Shown: positions 32,251-41,570, numbered from the stretch's first letter. The stretch is 64,000 nucleotides of DNA from SHVO01 sp041905795 (GCA_041905795.1 JAYRKL010000007.1:1-64000), one strand, 5' to 3'. Notes: generated by a model from the sequence alone, not told the origin. Program-made: numbers and translations.

Positions 32251-32835
32251 CCGCTTCACAAGCTGAGCGACCTTCTTCCGCAGCGCCGGCAACAAGTCCT
32301 CGGTGAACCACGGGTTCTTTTTCACCCACGCCATGTTGCGCCAGCTGGGGTGCGGCAAGGGCATCGCCAGCGGGCCATAATCGCGCCAGGCCTGGATGGT
32401 GTCGGTCATGGTCTTCTTGCGCCGGTCCTTGAGGTAGTAGGCCTGGGCGTAGCTGCCCACCAGCAGCACCAATTCCACCTTCTTGAGCAACGGCCGGATG
32501 CGCGGATGCCAGGTGACGGCACATTCCGGACGCGGCGGCAGGTCGCCGCCCTTGGCATCGCGGCCGGGATAGCAGAAGCCCATGCTGACCACCGCCAGCA
32601 GGGACTCGTCATAAAAGGTGTCGCGGCCGATGCCCATCCAGGCGCGCAGCACGTCGCCGGAGCGGTCGTTGAACGAGAGCCCGCTGAGATGCGCCTTGGT
32701 GCCCGGCGCCTGGCTGACGATGAGAATTTTCGAGCCCGCCTTGCCGCGCACCACCGGCGCCGGCGCCAAGGGAATATGGCCGGCGCAGAGGGTGCAGCCC
32801 CGTGCTTCCTTCAGAACTGCATCGAGTTTGGTCAT
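32248..32835 (-). CDS. Uracil-DNA glycosylase family protein (Fe-S type)
   Basis: Protein of 195 residues of the UDG superfamily. C14 and C17 (GCTLC) plus C in GFCYPG and in PRPEC give four cysteines placed as in Fe-S-containing family 4/5 enzymes. Motif 1 reads VSQAPGTKAHLSGLSFNDRSGD and motif 2 is LPHPSWRN, containing the catalytic-region histidine. The subfamily is not fully canonical, so substrate (uracil or another base) should be treated as open. The ATG overlaps the TGA of the sirtuin gene. Confidence 0.88.
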   Translation of the reverse strand: MTKLDAVLKEARGCTLCAGHIPLAPAPVVRGKAGSKILIVSQAPGTKAHLSGLSFNDRSGDVLRAWMGIGRDTFYDESLLAVVSMGFCYPGRDAKGGDLPPRPECAVTWHPRIRPLLKKVELVLLVGSYAQAYYLKDRRKKTMTDTIQAWRDYGPLAMPLPHPSWRNMAWVKKNPWFTEDLLPALRKKVAQLVKR

Positions 32836-33572
32836 AAGCTCTTCAGCAGGCCGTCCACATAGGCCGGGACGGCGATGGTCGCAGGACCGTAGTGGGCTTC
32901 GGCGAACCGGCTGGCGCCGGCGGACGGCTCCAGGTTTATTTCGGCGGTATGACTGCCGTGGCGCTGCGCGACCTGCACGAACCCGGCGGCGGGGTAGACG
33001 TTGCCGGACGTACCGATGGACATGAACAGATCACAATCGGACAGCGCCGCGGAAATCTCATCGAGGTGCATGGGCATCTCGCCGAACCACACCACATTGG
33101 GACGCATGCCGCCGGACCGGCCGCAGCCATCGCAGACCGTGTCCACGGACATGTCGCCCGACCACGCCACCACATGGCCGCAATGATTACAGCGCGCCTC
33201 GGCGTGCAACCCATGCATATGGAGCAGATTTTTCGTCCCCGCCCGCTCGTGCAGGGTGTCCACGTTCTGGGTCACCACCAGCACCTTGCCGGGCCATGCG
33301 GCTTCCAGCCGCGCCAGGGCGTGATGGGCGGCGTTGGGTTGCAGGTCCAGGGCGCGGTTGCGGGCGCGGCGCATGTTGTAGAAGGCGTGCACCTTCGCCG
33401 GGTCTTTCGCAAAAGCCTCCGGTGTCGCCACGTCCTGCCAGCGCACCTTGGACCAGATGCCGTCGGCGTCGCGGAAGGTGTCGAGGCCGGATTCCTTGGA
33501 GATGCCGGCGCCGGTGAGGATGACGATATGAGAGTCGCGGTGCGGAATGGAAAGCGGAGTGATGGCCGTCAT
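32832..33572 (-). CDS. cobB: NAD-dependent protein deacylase, sirtuin (CobB, SIRT5-like)
   Basis: Sir2-family deacylase of 246 residues, removing acyl groups from lysine with NAD. NAD-binding GAGIS is at 21-25 and TQNVD at 101-105. The catalytic histidine is H120 (HMHG), and the zinc ligands are C128, C131, C147 and C150. The pocket motif Y65-N-M-R68 matches the Tyr/Arg pair of SIRT5 and E. coli CobB that recognises succinyl- and malonyl-lysine, so desuccinylase activity is likely besides deacetylation. The start at 33572 has no clear ribosome binding site. It overlaps the UDG gene by ATGA. Confidence 0.93.
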   Translation of the reverse strand: MTAITPLSIPHRDSHIVILTGAGISKESGLDTFRDADGIWSKVRWQDVATPEAFAKDPAKVHAFYNMRRARNRALDLQPNAAHHALARLEAAWPGKVLVVTQNVDTLHERAGTKNLLHMHGLHAEARCNHCGHVVAWSGDMSVDTVCDGCGRSGGMRPNVVWFGEMPMHLDEISAALSDCDLFMSIGTSGNVYPAAGFVQVAQRHGSHTAEINLEPSAGASRFAEAHYGPATIAVPAYVDGLLKSL

Positions 33573-33616
33573 GGGTGTATGGTAGTCAGCAAGCTGTCGT
33601 GATGAAAGAAGCGCCG

Positions 33617-34093
33617 ATGAAAGTTCTGTTCGTCTGTACCGGGAATATCTGCCGGTCACCCGCCGCCGAGGGGGTGTTCCGTCATATGGTGGAGGACGCC
33701 GGCCTGGGCCAGAGCATCGCCACCGATTCCGCCGGCACCCACGGTTATCATATCGGCGATCCGCCCGATTCCCGCAGCTGCGCCACCGCCGCCGCGCGCG
33801 GTTTCGACTTATCCGCGTTGCGCGCCCGCAAGGTGAAGGCCAGCGACTTCCAGGACTTCGATCTGATCCTGGCCATGGACCAGGGGCATTTCGCGCATCT
33901 TGCCGCCCTGCGGCCCAAAGACGCCCGCGCCGAGCTGAGACTCTATCTCGACTTCCATCCTCATTTGCGCGGCAAGGACGTGCCCGACCCTTATTACGGC
34001 GGCGCGCAGGATTTCACGCGCGTGCAGGATATGGTCGAGGAAACCAGCAAGGCGTTGCTGGCGCACGCCCGGCGTTTTCAGACTAACGGATAA
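33617..34093 (+). CDS. Low-molecular-weight protein-tyrosine phosphatase
   Basis: Cytoplasmic phosphatase of 158 residues. The P-loop is C7-T-G-N-I-C-R13-S near the N-terminus, and the general acid is D124 in DVPDPYYGG; both are intact. The C12-adjacent cysteine (ICRS) could form a protective disulfide with C7, as in eukaryotic LMW-PTPs. ATG 33617 is preferred because AGAAG precedes it; ATG 33602 would add five residues. It is convergent with thpR and overlaps it by 16 bases. No kinase or exopolysaccharide operon is adjacent. Confidence 0.92.
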   Translation: MKVLFVCTGNICRSPAAEGVFRHMVEDAGLGQSIATDSAGTHGYHIGDPPDSRSCATAAARGFDLSALRARKVKASDFQDFDLILAMDQGHFAHLAALRPKDARAELRLYLDFHPHLRGKDVPDPYYGGAQDFTRVQDMVEETSKALLAHARRFQTNG

Positions 34094-34614
34094 TCTTCCA
34101 GCACCGTGTAGACCGGCCCGCCGTTGCCGGGCTCGCTCTCGAACAGCGTGAACTGCTCGACGCGGAACGGCCCGGCCTGGAACAGGCCGTTGCCTTCGAT
34201 GAAATTCTGAAGGCGTGTGAGGTCGGGCCGGGTCATGCGGGCGATGGTCACATGGGGCATGAACCTGCGTTCCTCGGCCGGCCGGCCGGCGCGCACCACC
34301 GCCGATTCGATCTTGGCCTGGAGATGCGCAAGCCCCGGCGACGGCGCCGCGCCCACCCACAAGGTGTGCTCCTTGCCGTTCTTGCCGAAAGTGCCGAGGC
34401 CTTCGAGCTTCAGGTCGAAGGGGCGATCGGCGATCTGGCGCAGGGCGTAGTCGATGTCCTCCGCCGTGGTTTCGTCCACCTCGCCGATGAAGCGCAAGGT
34501 GAGATGCAGGTTTTCCGGCTCCACCCAGCGCGCGCCGGGGACGCCGCTGCTCATGATATTAATGCGGGCGGCCACGCCGTCGGGAAGACTGAGGCCGACA
34601 AACAGGCGCATCAT
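34078..34614 (-). CDS. thpR: RNA 2',3'-cyclic phosphodiesterase (2'-5' RNA ligase family)
   Basis: 2H-phosphoesterase of 178 residues. The two catalytic HxT motifs are H37-L-T39 (NLHLTLRFIGEV) and H121-V-T123 (FMPHVTIAR). It starts MRLFVGLSLPD, typical of ThpR/LigT. The enzyme hydrolyses 2',3'-cyclic phosphates and shows weak ligase activity in vitro; its cellular role is poorly defined. It precedes tesA-like in the same direction by unusual tail-to-head order, and its 3' end overlaps the phosphatase gene. Confidence 0.92.
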   Translation of the reverse strand: MMRLFVGLSLPDGVAARINIMSSGVPGARWVEPENLHLTLRFIGEVDETTAEDIDYALRQIADRPFDLKLEGLGTFGKNGKEHTLWVGAAPSPGLAHLQAKIESAVVRAGRPAEERRFMPHVTIARMTRPDLTRLQNFIEGNGLFQAGPFRVEQFTLFESEPGNGGPVYTVLEDYPLV

Positions 34615-34618
34615 AGCG

Positions 34619-35296
34619 TTAGCGCCTGGCGCGGGCGGCTTCGGCCTGGGCCACCAGCTTTTCCGCCGCCGGCAGAATACGCTCGACGATGACCCTCACG
34701 CCTTTTTCCGTCGGATGGATGCGGTCCGCCTGGTTCAGCTCGGGCAGCGCGGCGACGCCGTCGAGGAAGAAGGGATAGAGCAGCACGTCGTTGTCCTTGG
34801 CGATGGCGGGATAGATCGCGTTGAACCGGTCGCTGTAATCACGCCCGAGGTTGGGCGGCGCCATCATGCCGGCGAGCAGCACCGGGATGCCGGCGTCCTT
34901 CAGGCGCTTGACCATGAATGAAAGGTTGTCGGCGGTGAGCTTGGGATCGATGGCGCGCAAGGCGTCGTTGGCGCCCAATTCCAGAATCACGGCGTCGGGT
35001 TTCGCCGCCAGCGACCACTCCAGGCGCGAGCGCCCGCCGGTGGTGGTGTCGCCGGAGATGCCGCCCTGGATCACGGAGATGTTATGTCCCTTGGCTTTCA
35101 GCGCCTTCTCCAGCTGTACCGGGAAAGCATCGGCGGGATTGTTGAGGCCATAGCCCGCGGTCAAGCTGTCGCCCAAGGCGAGGATCTTGATGGCATCCGC
35201 CGCCGATGACGGAGCGGAAAACAGCAGCAGCAGCGCGGCCGCGGTCCTGCCGAGCTGCTTTTGTAATCCGGCCGCCAATGCTAACAATCGACGCAT
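34619..35296 (-). CDS. tesA: Periplasmic SGNH lysophospholipase/arylesterase (TesA-like)
   Basis: GDSL-type hydrolase of about 225 residues with an export signal (GRTAAALLLLFSAPSSAADA). Block I is G42-D-S44 with S44 as nucleophile (ALGDSLTAGYGL). Block II is GGISGDTTTGG, block III is ELGANDALR, and block V is DRIHPTEKG with the Asp-His pair. ATGs at 35311, 35302 and 35296 are all possible starts and none has a strong ribosome binding site. It is divergent from ybbA-ybbP, the same arrangement as in E. coli, supporting the TesA assignment. Confidence 0.88.
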   Translation of the reverse strand: MRRLLALAAGLQKQLGRTAAALLLLFSAPSSAADAIKILALGDSLTAGYGLNNPADAFPVQLEKALKAKGHNISVIQGGISGDTTTGGRSRLEWSLAAKPDAVILELGANDALRAIDPKLTADNLSFMVKRLKDAGIPVLLAGMMAPPNLGRDYSDRFNAIYPAIAKDNDVLLYPFFLDGVAALPELNQADRIHPTEKGVRVIVERILPAAEKLVAQAEAARARR

Positions 35297-35364
35297 ATGC
35301 ATATGGGACATGTTGGATGCCGATGGACCAGGCGCAAGCCGTGATCGCAGGTGACGGAGAAAGG

Positions 35365-36063
35365 ATGACCGCGCCCGCCGCAATCACTATGGAAGGCGTT
35401 CACCTCACTCTGGCGGGCCCGGCAGGGCCGGTCAACATCCTGCGCGGCGTCGACCTCACGGTGCCGCAGGGCGCCGCGGTCGGCATCGTCGGGCCTTCCG
35501 GTTCGGGCAAGACCACCATGCTGATGGTGGTGGCCGGCCTGGAACGCGTGTCGTCGGGCAAGGTGGTCATTGCCGGCACCGACTATGCCGGCAAGAGCGA
35601 AGACGATCTCGCCCTGTTCCGCCGCGAGAACATCGGCATCGTGTTCCAGTCGTTTCACCTGATCCCGACCATGAGCGCGCTCGAGAACGTCGCCGTGCCG
35701 CTGGAATTCGCCGGCCGCAAGGACGCGTTCGAACGCGCCGAGATGGAATTGAAAGCGGTCGGATTGGGCCATCGCATCGATCACTACCCCGGCCAGCTCT
35801 CCGGCGGCGAGCAGCAACGCGTGGCCCTTGCACGGGCTTTTGCCGTACGGCCCAAGATCCTGCTGGCCGACGAGCCCACCGGCAACCTGGACGGCGGCAC
35901 CGGCCAGCAGATCATCGACCTTCTGTTCAGCCTGCACCGCCACCATGGCAGCACCCTGGTGCTGATCACCCATGACCCGGGCCTCGCGCGCAAATGCGGA
36001 CATATCGTGCGGGTCGGCGACGGCGTCATCGCCGGTGAAGAACGCTTGGGGACACAAGGGTGA
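35365..36063 (+). CDS. ybbA: ABC transporter ATPase, YbbA/LolD-like
   Basis: ATPase of 232 residues of the MacB/LolD-type mechanotransmission class. Walker A GPSGSGKTT is at 43-51, the Q-loop is IVFQSFHLIPTMSALENV, the signature is LSGGEQQRVALARA and Walker B is LLADEPTGNLD. The ATG at 35365 follows GGAGAAAG; frames upstream to 35206 are non-coding in character. Its TGA overlaps the GTG of the permease gene. The YbbA-YbbP pair is thought to act on envelope lipids or hydrophobic compounds, but its substrate is not established. Confidence 0.92.
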   Translation: MTAPAAITMEGVHLTLAGPAGPVNILRGVDLTVPQGAAVGIVGPSGSGKTTMLMVVAGLERVSSGKVVIAGTDYAGKSEDDLALFRRENIGIVFQSFHLIPTMSALENVAVPLEFAGRKDAFERAEMELKAVGLGHRIDHYPGQLSGGEQQRVALARAFAVRPKILLADEPTGNLDGGTGQQIIDLLFSLHRHHGSTLVLITHDPGLARKCGHIVRVGDGVIAGEERLGTQG

Positions 36064-38618
36064 GCCCGAGAAATCTTCCACTCCCCTTGCGTTTCGCCCT
36101 GCGCGAGCTGCGCGGCGGCGTCAGAGGCTTCCGCATTTTCCTGGCCTGCATCGCCATCGGCGTCGCCGCCATCGCCGGCGCCGCCTCGCTCAATCAATCG
36201 GTCGAGGCCGGCATCGAACGCGACGCCCAGCCCCTGCTCGGCGGCGACATCCAGGCGCGGCTGACGTCACGGCCGGTCAACGCCGAGGAGTACGACGCGC
36301 TGGATCGTACCGGCGACGTCAGCGCCCTGGTGCAGATGCGCTCGATGGCGCGGGTCGAGGATGCCGGCGGCGAGGTCACCGGCCGCACCCTGGTCGAATT
36401 GAAGGCCGTCGACCGCGCTTATCCGCTGTACGGCAGCATCGACCTGCAGCCGGCGCTGCCGCTGGCCGAGGTCCTGGCCGAGAAGGACGGCCACTGGGGC
36501 GCGGCCGTCGACGCCGGCGTGCTCAGCCGCCTGAAGATCCAGGTGGGCGACCTGATCAAGGTGGGCGAAGCCGCCCTGCAAGTGCGCGCGGTGATCGCGC
36601 GCGAGCCCGACAAGGCGATCACCTTCGCCACCGCCGGGCCGCGCCTGATGATCTCCACCGGCGCCCTGCCCGCCACCGAGTTGGTCCAGACCGGCAGCCT
36701 GGGCGAATACACTTATAACGTCCGCCTCACCGGGCCGGAGACCGGCGATCAGGCGCGCGAGCGCCTGCTGAAGGAATTTCCGCGCTCCGGCTGGCGCATC
36801 CGCGGGCTCAACCAGGCGGCCCAGGGACTCGACGCTTTCCTGGACAATGTGACGCTGTTCCTCACCCTGATCGGCCTGACGGCGCTGCTCACCGGCGGCA
36901 TCGGGGTGGCGAATGCCGTGCGCGCCCATCTCGCCAGCCGCATGAACACCATCGCCACCCTGAAATGCCTGGGCGCGCCGGCCGATACGGTGTTCGCCAT
37001 CTACCTGATCCAGCTCGGCATCCTCGCCGCCGCCGGGATTGTCATCGGCCTGGCTCTGGGCGCGGCGGTGCCGCTGGCGGCGGCGCAAGGCCTCGCCGGG
37101 ATGCTGCCGGTGCGGATCGAATTCGGCCTCTACCCCACCGCCCTCGGCCAGGCCGCGGCGTTTGGCGTGCTGACCTCGGCGCTGTTCGGGCTGTGGCCGC
37201 TGGCGCGCGCCCGCGACATTCCGCCGGTGGCGCTGTTCCGCAACATCTTCGCCGGCGGCAGCACCTGGCCGCGCCGCAAATACCTGGTGACGATCGCGCT
37301 CGTCGCCGTGGCGCTGGGGGTGTTCACCGTCGTCACCGCCGACCGCGAGATCTTCGCGCTGTATTTTGTGCTGGGCGCCGGCGCCTCGCTGCTGCTGTTC
37401 CGCCTGGCGGCGCTGCTGGTGATGCGTCTGGCGGCGCGCCTGTCCGCGGGCGCGCGCGGGCCCGCCGCCGGCCGGCCCTCGCTGCGTCTCGCGCTGGCCA
37501 ATCTCTACCGCCCCGGCGCGCCGACCACGACGGTGGTGCTGTCCCTGGGCCTGGGCCTGTCCGTGCTGGTCGCCATCGCTCTCCTCGAGACGAATCTCCG
37601 CGCCCAGATCGACAACGGTTTGCCGGCCGACGCGCCCAGCATGTTCCTGGTGGATATCCAGCCGCAGCAGGTGGCCGACTTTAAAAAACTGGTGCAGCCC
37701 TTGCCGGGCGTGAACAAGATCATCGCCGCGGCCATGATCCGCGGGCGCATCAGCAAGATCAAAGGCGTGCCGGCGGAAGACGCGGCCGTGGAACCCGGCA
37801 GCCGCTGGGCCATCCGCGGCGAGCGCGGGCTGTCCTATTCCGCCACCTTGCCGGAGAACGCCAAGCTCACCTCCGGCGCGTGGTGGGCGGCGGATCACAG
37901 CGGCGACAATCTGGTGTCGATCGACGAGAACGTCGCCCGCGACCTGCATCTGAACTTGGGCGACGAAATCTCCGTCGATATCCTGGGACGCGAGATCACC
38001 GCCAAGATGGCCAGCACCCGCGACATCCGCTGGCAATCGGGCACCATGAATTTCACCTTGGTGTTCTCGCCCAACGCCCTGGAAGGCGCCCCCGGTTACT
38101 ACATCGCCACCGTCAACACCGCCGCCGGCGCCGAGGACAAGGTCGAGGACACCGTCCTCAAAAATATGCCGAATGTCACCGTGATCCAGGTGCGCGAGGC
38201 GCTCGAGATGCTGCGCAAGGTCCTGGGCACCTTGGGGGTCGCCGTGCGCCTGACCGCCGCCGTCGCTCTGGTGGCGGGCGCCCTGGTGCTGGCGGGGGCC
38301 ATCGCGGCGGGGCACGCGCGGCGAATCTACGAATCCGTCGTGCTCAAGGTCCTGGGCGCCACCCGGCGCGACGTCCTCAAGGCTTTCGTGTTCGAATACC
38401 TGCTGCTGGGCGCGGCCACCGGCGTCATCGCCGCCATGGTCGGCAGCGCCGCCGCCTGGGCGGTGGTGACCCGGGTCATGCGTATCGGCTGGGCCATCAA
38501 CTATCCCCTCATCGCCGGGGTGATCTTAAGTTGTATCGCCGTCACCTTGCTCGCCGGCTTCACCGGCACCTGGCGGGCCATGGGCACCAAGGCCGCCCCG
38601 CACCTGCGCAACGAGTAA
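36060..38618 (+). CDS. ybbP: ABC transporter permease, YbbP-like (FtsX family)
   Basis: Inner-membrane protein of 852 residues. It has an N-terminal helix (FRIFLACIAIGVAAIAGAASL) and a large periplasmic domain, then FtsX helices around 270-400. A second set follows, with another periplasmic region and the last FtsX block (LTAAVALVAGALVLAGAIAAGHARRIYE). Two FtsX repeats and roughly ten helices match YbbP. The GTG start overlaps the ybbA stop (GTGA). It is probably the membrane partner of YbbA and functionally linked to the divergent tesA-like gene. Confidence 0.92.
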   Translation: MSPRNLPLPLRFALRELRGGVRGFRIFLACIAIGVAAIAGAASLNQSVEAGIERDAQPLLGGDIQARLTSRPVNAEEYDALDRTGDVSALVQMRSMARVEDAGGEVTGRTLVELKAVDRAYPLYGSIDLQPALPLAEVLAEKDGHWGAAVDAGVLSRLKIQVGDLIKVGEAALQVRAVIAREPDKAITFATAGPRLMISTGALPATELVQTGSLGEYTYNVRLTGPETGDQARERLLKEFPRSGWRIRGLNQAAQGLDAFLDNVTLFLTLIGLTALLTGGIGVANAVRAHLASRMNTIATLKCLGAPADTVFAIYLIQLGILAAAGIVIGLALGAAVPLAAAQGLAGMLPVRIEFGLYPTALGQAAAFGVLTSALFGLWPLARARDIPPVALFRNIFAGGSTWPRRKYLVTIALVAVALGVFTVVTADREIFALYFVLGAGASLLLFRLAALLVMRLAARLSAGARGPAAGRPSLRLALANLYRPGAPTTTVVLSLGLGLSVLVAIALLETNLRAQIDNGLPADAPSMFLVDIQPQQVADFKKLVQPLPGVNKIIAAAMIRGRISKIKGVPAEDAAVEPGSRWAIRGERGLSYSATLPENAKLTSGAWWAADHSGDNLVSIDENVARDLHLNLGDEISVDILGREITAKMASTRDIRWQSGTMNFTLVFSPNALEGAPGYYIATVNTAAGAEDKVEDTVLKNMPNVTVIQVREALEMLRKVLGTLGVAVRLTAAVALVAGALVLAGAIAAGHARRIYESVVLKVLGATRRDVLKAFVFEYLLLGAATGVIAAMVGSAAAWAVVTRVMRIGWAINYPLIAGVILSCIAVTLLAGFTGTWRAMGTKAAPHLRNE

Positions 38619-38771
38619 GTACCTGTAACTCCACTGTAACCAGCCCGGCGAAACCTACATTACGTCTTCGCGAGCGGGGTCCGATTCCTGTTGCGGCGAT
38701 AAGGCTTTGCCCCAATATAACGGCAGTCCCTGAAAGCTTTGGCAGGGATGTGAACCTTATGAGGACTTAAA

Positions 38772-39530
38772 ATGGCCAGCGAAACCGATCGCAGCGTCTA
38801 TGCCCGCCCGTATGCCGGCGCTGGCGCGACGGCGGCGGAGATCGATGTCGGTCTGCGGCAGTACATGCTGCGCGTCTACAACTACATGGCCTCGGGCCTG
38901 TTCCTGTCCGGGCTGGTGGCGCTGCTGACCGCCAACAACGAATCCCTTCTCAGCCTGTTCTTCCAGCAGACCGCGTCCGGCCGCATGTCCTACACCGGTC
39001 TTGGCCTGATCGCGGTGTTCGCGCCCATCGGCCTGATCTTCGCCATGAGCTTCGGCGCCACGCGCATGAAGGCCGGCACGCTCCAGGCGCTCTACTGGGC
39101 GTTCGTCGCCACCATGGGCGTGAGCCTGGCCTCGGTGCTGCTGCTTTACACCGGCGTCAGCGTCGCGCGCGTGTTCTTCATCACCGCCATCTCCTTCGGC
39201 GGCCTGTCGCTGTTCGGCTATCTCACCAAGCGCGACCTCTCGGGCATGTCCACCTTCCTGATGATGGGCCTGATCGGCCTGGTGGTGGCCTCGCTGGTGA
39301 ACATCTTCCTGAAGAGCACCGGCATGCAGTTCGTGATGTCGGCGGTGGGCGTTCTGCTGTTCGCGGGCATGACCGCCTATGACACCCAGCGCATCAAGAA
39401 CACCTACTTCTATGCCGGCGGCGGCACCATGGCCGAGCATTCGGCGATCATGGGCGCGGTGACCCTCTACCTGGACTTCATCAACCTGTTCCAGTTCCTG
39501 CTGTACTTCATGGGCGGCCGCCGCGACTAG
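38772..39530 (+). CDS. Bax inhibitor-1/YccA-family membrane protein
   Basis: Integral membrane protein of 252 residues with about seven hydrophobic segments. It includes YMLRVYNYMASGLFLSGLVA and the C-terminal AVGVLLFAGMTAYDTQRIKN, a family hallmark, and ends LYLDFINLFQFLLYFMGGRRD. Family members act as pH-sensitive calcium leak channels or stress modulators; in bacteria YccA modulates FtsH. GAGGA precedes the ATG. A CCCTG/CAGGG hairpin lies about 25-45 bases upstream of the start in the 153-base leader. Its TAG is the left end of a CTAG repeat, followed by a strong terminator. Confidence 0.93.
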   Translation: MASETDRSVYARPYAGAGATAAEIDVGLRQYMLRVYNYMASGLFLSGLVALLTANNESLLSLFFQQTASGRMSYTGLGLIAVFAPIGLIFAMSFGATRMKAGTLQALYWAFVATMGVSLASVLLLYTGVSVARVFFITAISFGGLSLFGYLTKRDLSGMSTFLMMGLIGLVVASLVNIFLKSTGMQFVMSAVGVLLFAGMTAYDTQRIKNTYFYAGGGTMAEHSAIMGAVTLYLDFINLFQFLLYFMGGRRD

Positions 39531-39592
39531 ATTCTGTTTGGTCGCATGTTGAGCGGCCGAACCGGTTTCCACTTCGACCTAACATGCTCTAG
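39527..39592 (+). repeat. CTAG-bounded hairpin repeat, copy B
   Basis: Begins with CTAG overlapping the TAG of the Bax-inhibitor gene and ends with ATGCTCTAG. Outer arms GCATGTT (39544-39550) and AACATGC (39581-39587) pair, and the inner GGCCGAA/TTCGACC has one mismatch. The loop core is CCGGTTTCCAC. It is nearly identical to the 53.4-kb copy. Confidence 0.85.
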
Positions 39593-39618
39593 ATTCCGGC
39601 CGCGGACCGAGACCCAAA

Positions 39619-39655
39619 GGGGCGCAATCCTAGCGGATTGCGCCCCGGTTTTTTT
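39619..39655 (+). terminator. Rho-independent terminator
   Basis: A 12-bp perfect stem, GGGGCGCAATCC with GGATTGCGCCCC (39619-39646), has a four-base TAGC loop and is followed by GGTTTTTTT. This is a textbook intrinsic terminator for the Bax-inhibitor transcript. Confidence 0.95.
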
Positions 39656-39674
39656 GAGCGCATAAGCGCGGACC

Positions 39675-41507
39675 ATGGAAGGCCCGCCCCTCGAAAATTC
39701 GTCGGAAAATCCGCCCGGAAATCCGCCCGGAAATCCACCAAGCGCCGCGCAGTTGATCCAAGAAGCGGCGGCGGCGCTGCTCGCCGGCCGGCCGGCGGAC
39801 GCGGTCGCGGGCTACGACCGGGCGCTGGTGCTCAAGCCCCGTCACCCGGCGATCCATGCCAACCGCGGCGCCGCCCTCTTGAATCTGGGGCGGCTCGAGG
39901 ACGCCCTGGCGGCGACGGAAACCGCCCTCGGCCTCGCACCTCACCTGGCGGAAGCGCACATCATCCGCGGCGACGTGCTCTATCGCCTCGACCGGTTCGA
40001 GGCCTCCGCCCACAGCTTCGAGCAGGCGCTGGCCCTGGCGCCGCACTCGGCCGCCGCGCATGCCGGCCTGGGAAACGCCCTGCTGGCCGTCAAAAAGGTT
40101 GCTGCCGCGATCCAAAGTTTTGACGCGGCGCTGGCGCTCAAACCTGGCCTGCCGCTCATCCCCGGCCAGCGCATCATCGCCAAGCTGAGCATCTGCGATT
40201 GGCCGGGACTCGACGCGGACATCGCCGCGATGGCCCAGGCGATCGAGGATGGTTCCCTAAGTTCGCCGCCGTTCACGGCTCTGGCGCTGATCGATTCCCC
40301 CCGGCGGCAAAGACTTCTGACCGAACGCTTCGCGGCCACGCACTATCCCGCGCGCGCGGACCTGGGGCCGATCGCGGCGCGCCCGCGTCATGACAGACTG
40401 CGGATCGGCTACTTCTCCGCGGATTTCCACGATCATCCGGTTCCGCGCCTGATGGCGGAGGTCTTCGAGCGCCACGACCGCGCCGCGGTCGAGGTCACCG
40501 CGTTCTCCTATGGCCCGCCGATCGCCGACGCCATGCGGTCGCGGCTGGAAGGCGCTTTCGATCGCTTTCTCGACCTGCGCACCCTCGACGAGCGGGAGAT
40601 CGCGCGGACGGCGCGGCAGGCGGACATCGACATCGCGGTCGACCTCACCGGGTACACCGCCAACGGCCGGCCCGGGATCTTCGCTTTCCGGGCCGCGCCG
40701 CTTCAGGCCGGGTATATCGGCTATCTCGGCAGCATGGCGGCGCCCTACTACGATTACCTGATCGCCGACCCCTGGCTGATTCCAGACCGCGCCCGGCCCC
40801 ACTACACGGAAAGCATCGTTTATCTGCCGTGGTACCAGGCCAACGATTCCCAGCGCGCCATCGCCGCGCACCGCTACACCCGCGCCGAATTGGGCCTGCC
40901 GGAGCAGGGCTGCGTGTTCTGCTGCTTCAACAATACCTACAAGATCATGCCCGACACCTTCGCCAGCTGGATGCGGATCATGCGCCGGGCGGAGGACAGC
41001 GCGCTTCTGCTGTTCGCCGCCAACAAGCTCGCGGCGGCGAACTTCGCCAAGGAGGCCGCGCGCCATGGCGTCGATCCCGGCAGGGTGGTGGTGTGCGGCC
41101 CGCTGCCCTCGCCCCTCTACATGGCGCGGTTGCGCGCCGCAGACCTGTTTCTCGACACCCTGCCTTATAACGCCGGCACCACCGCCAGCGACGCGCTCTG
41201 GGCCGGCCTGCCGGTGTTGACGCGCACGGGCGAAGGTATCGCCGGCCGCATGGCCGGCAGCCTGCTCACCGCCCTCGGCCTGCCGGAGCTGATTTGCAGC
41301 TCCCAGGAGGAATACGAAACCCGCGCGGTCGCGTTCGCCGCCGAGCCCGCCGCACGCAAGCGCCTTCGCGACACGCTCGAACAGCGCCGTGCAACATCGC
41401 GGCTGTTCGACGCCAGCGCCTTCACGCGATCGCTCGAGACCGCCTATGCCGAAATGACACAGCGCCTCCACGGCGGACTCCCGCCGGCCGATATCTTCGT
41501 GCATTAG
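39675..41507 (+). CDS. TPR protein with GT41 (O-GlcNAc transferase/SPINDLY-like) domain, first copy
   Basis: Protein of 610 residues: a short Pro/Asn-rich leader built from a 12-bp repeat (ENPPGNPPGNPP), about four TPR units (about 25-165) and a GT41 catalytic region (about 235-600). The signature histidine region is D250-F-H-D-H254-P, and the catalytic-type lysine is K423 in CFNNTYKIMP. The donor-binding segment is LDTLPYNAGTTASDALWAGLPVLT. GT41 enzymes transfer GlcNAc or related sugars to Ser/Thr of proteins. The acceptor is unknown. It is followed at 63 bases by a TylF-type methyltransferase and then a second GT41 gene. Confidence 0.9.
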   Translation: MEGPPLENSSENPPGNPPGNPPSAAQLIQEAAAALLAGRPADAVAGYDRALVLKPRHPAIHANRGAALLNLGRLEDALAATETALGLAPHLAEAHIIRGDVLYRLDRFEASAHSFEQALALAPHSAAAHAGLGNALLAVKKVAAAIQSFDAALALKPGLPLIPGQRIIAKLSICDWPGLDADIAAMAQAIEDGSLSSPPFTALALIDSPRRQRLLTERFAATHYPARADLGPIAARPRHDRLRIGYFSADFHDHPVPRLMAEVFERHDRAAVEVTAFSYGPPIADAMRSRLEGAFDRFLDLRTLDEREIARTARQADIDIAVDLTGYTANGRPGIFAFRAAPLQAGYIGYLGSMAAPYYDYLIADPWLIPDRARPHYTESIVYLPWYQANDSQRAIAAHRYTRAELGLPEQGCVFCCFNNTYKIMPDTFASWMRIMRRAEDSALLLFAANKLAAANFAKEAARHGVDPGRVVVCGPLPSPLYMARLRAADLFLDTLPYNAGTTASDALWAGLPVLTRTGEGIAGRMAGSLLTALGLPELICSSQEEYETRAVAFAAEPAARKRLRDTLEQRRATSRLFDASAFTRSLETAYAEMTQRLHGGLPPADIFVH

Positions 41508-41570
41508 GCGGCGGCTTACCCGTATGCTTCCGGGCGCCACCAGAGCCGCGCCACTATCGCACCGGACACC

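Noticed and set aside
36267..38315. 682-codon antisense open frame opposite ybbP
   Set aside because: Composition (runs of Gln, His, Arg) is typical of a shadow frame; the ybbP frame has membrane helices and a coupled partner.
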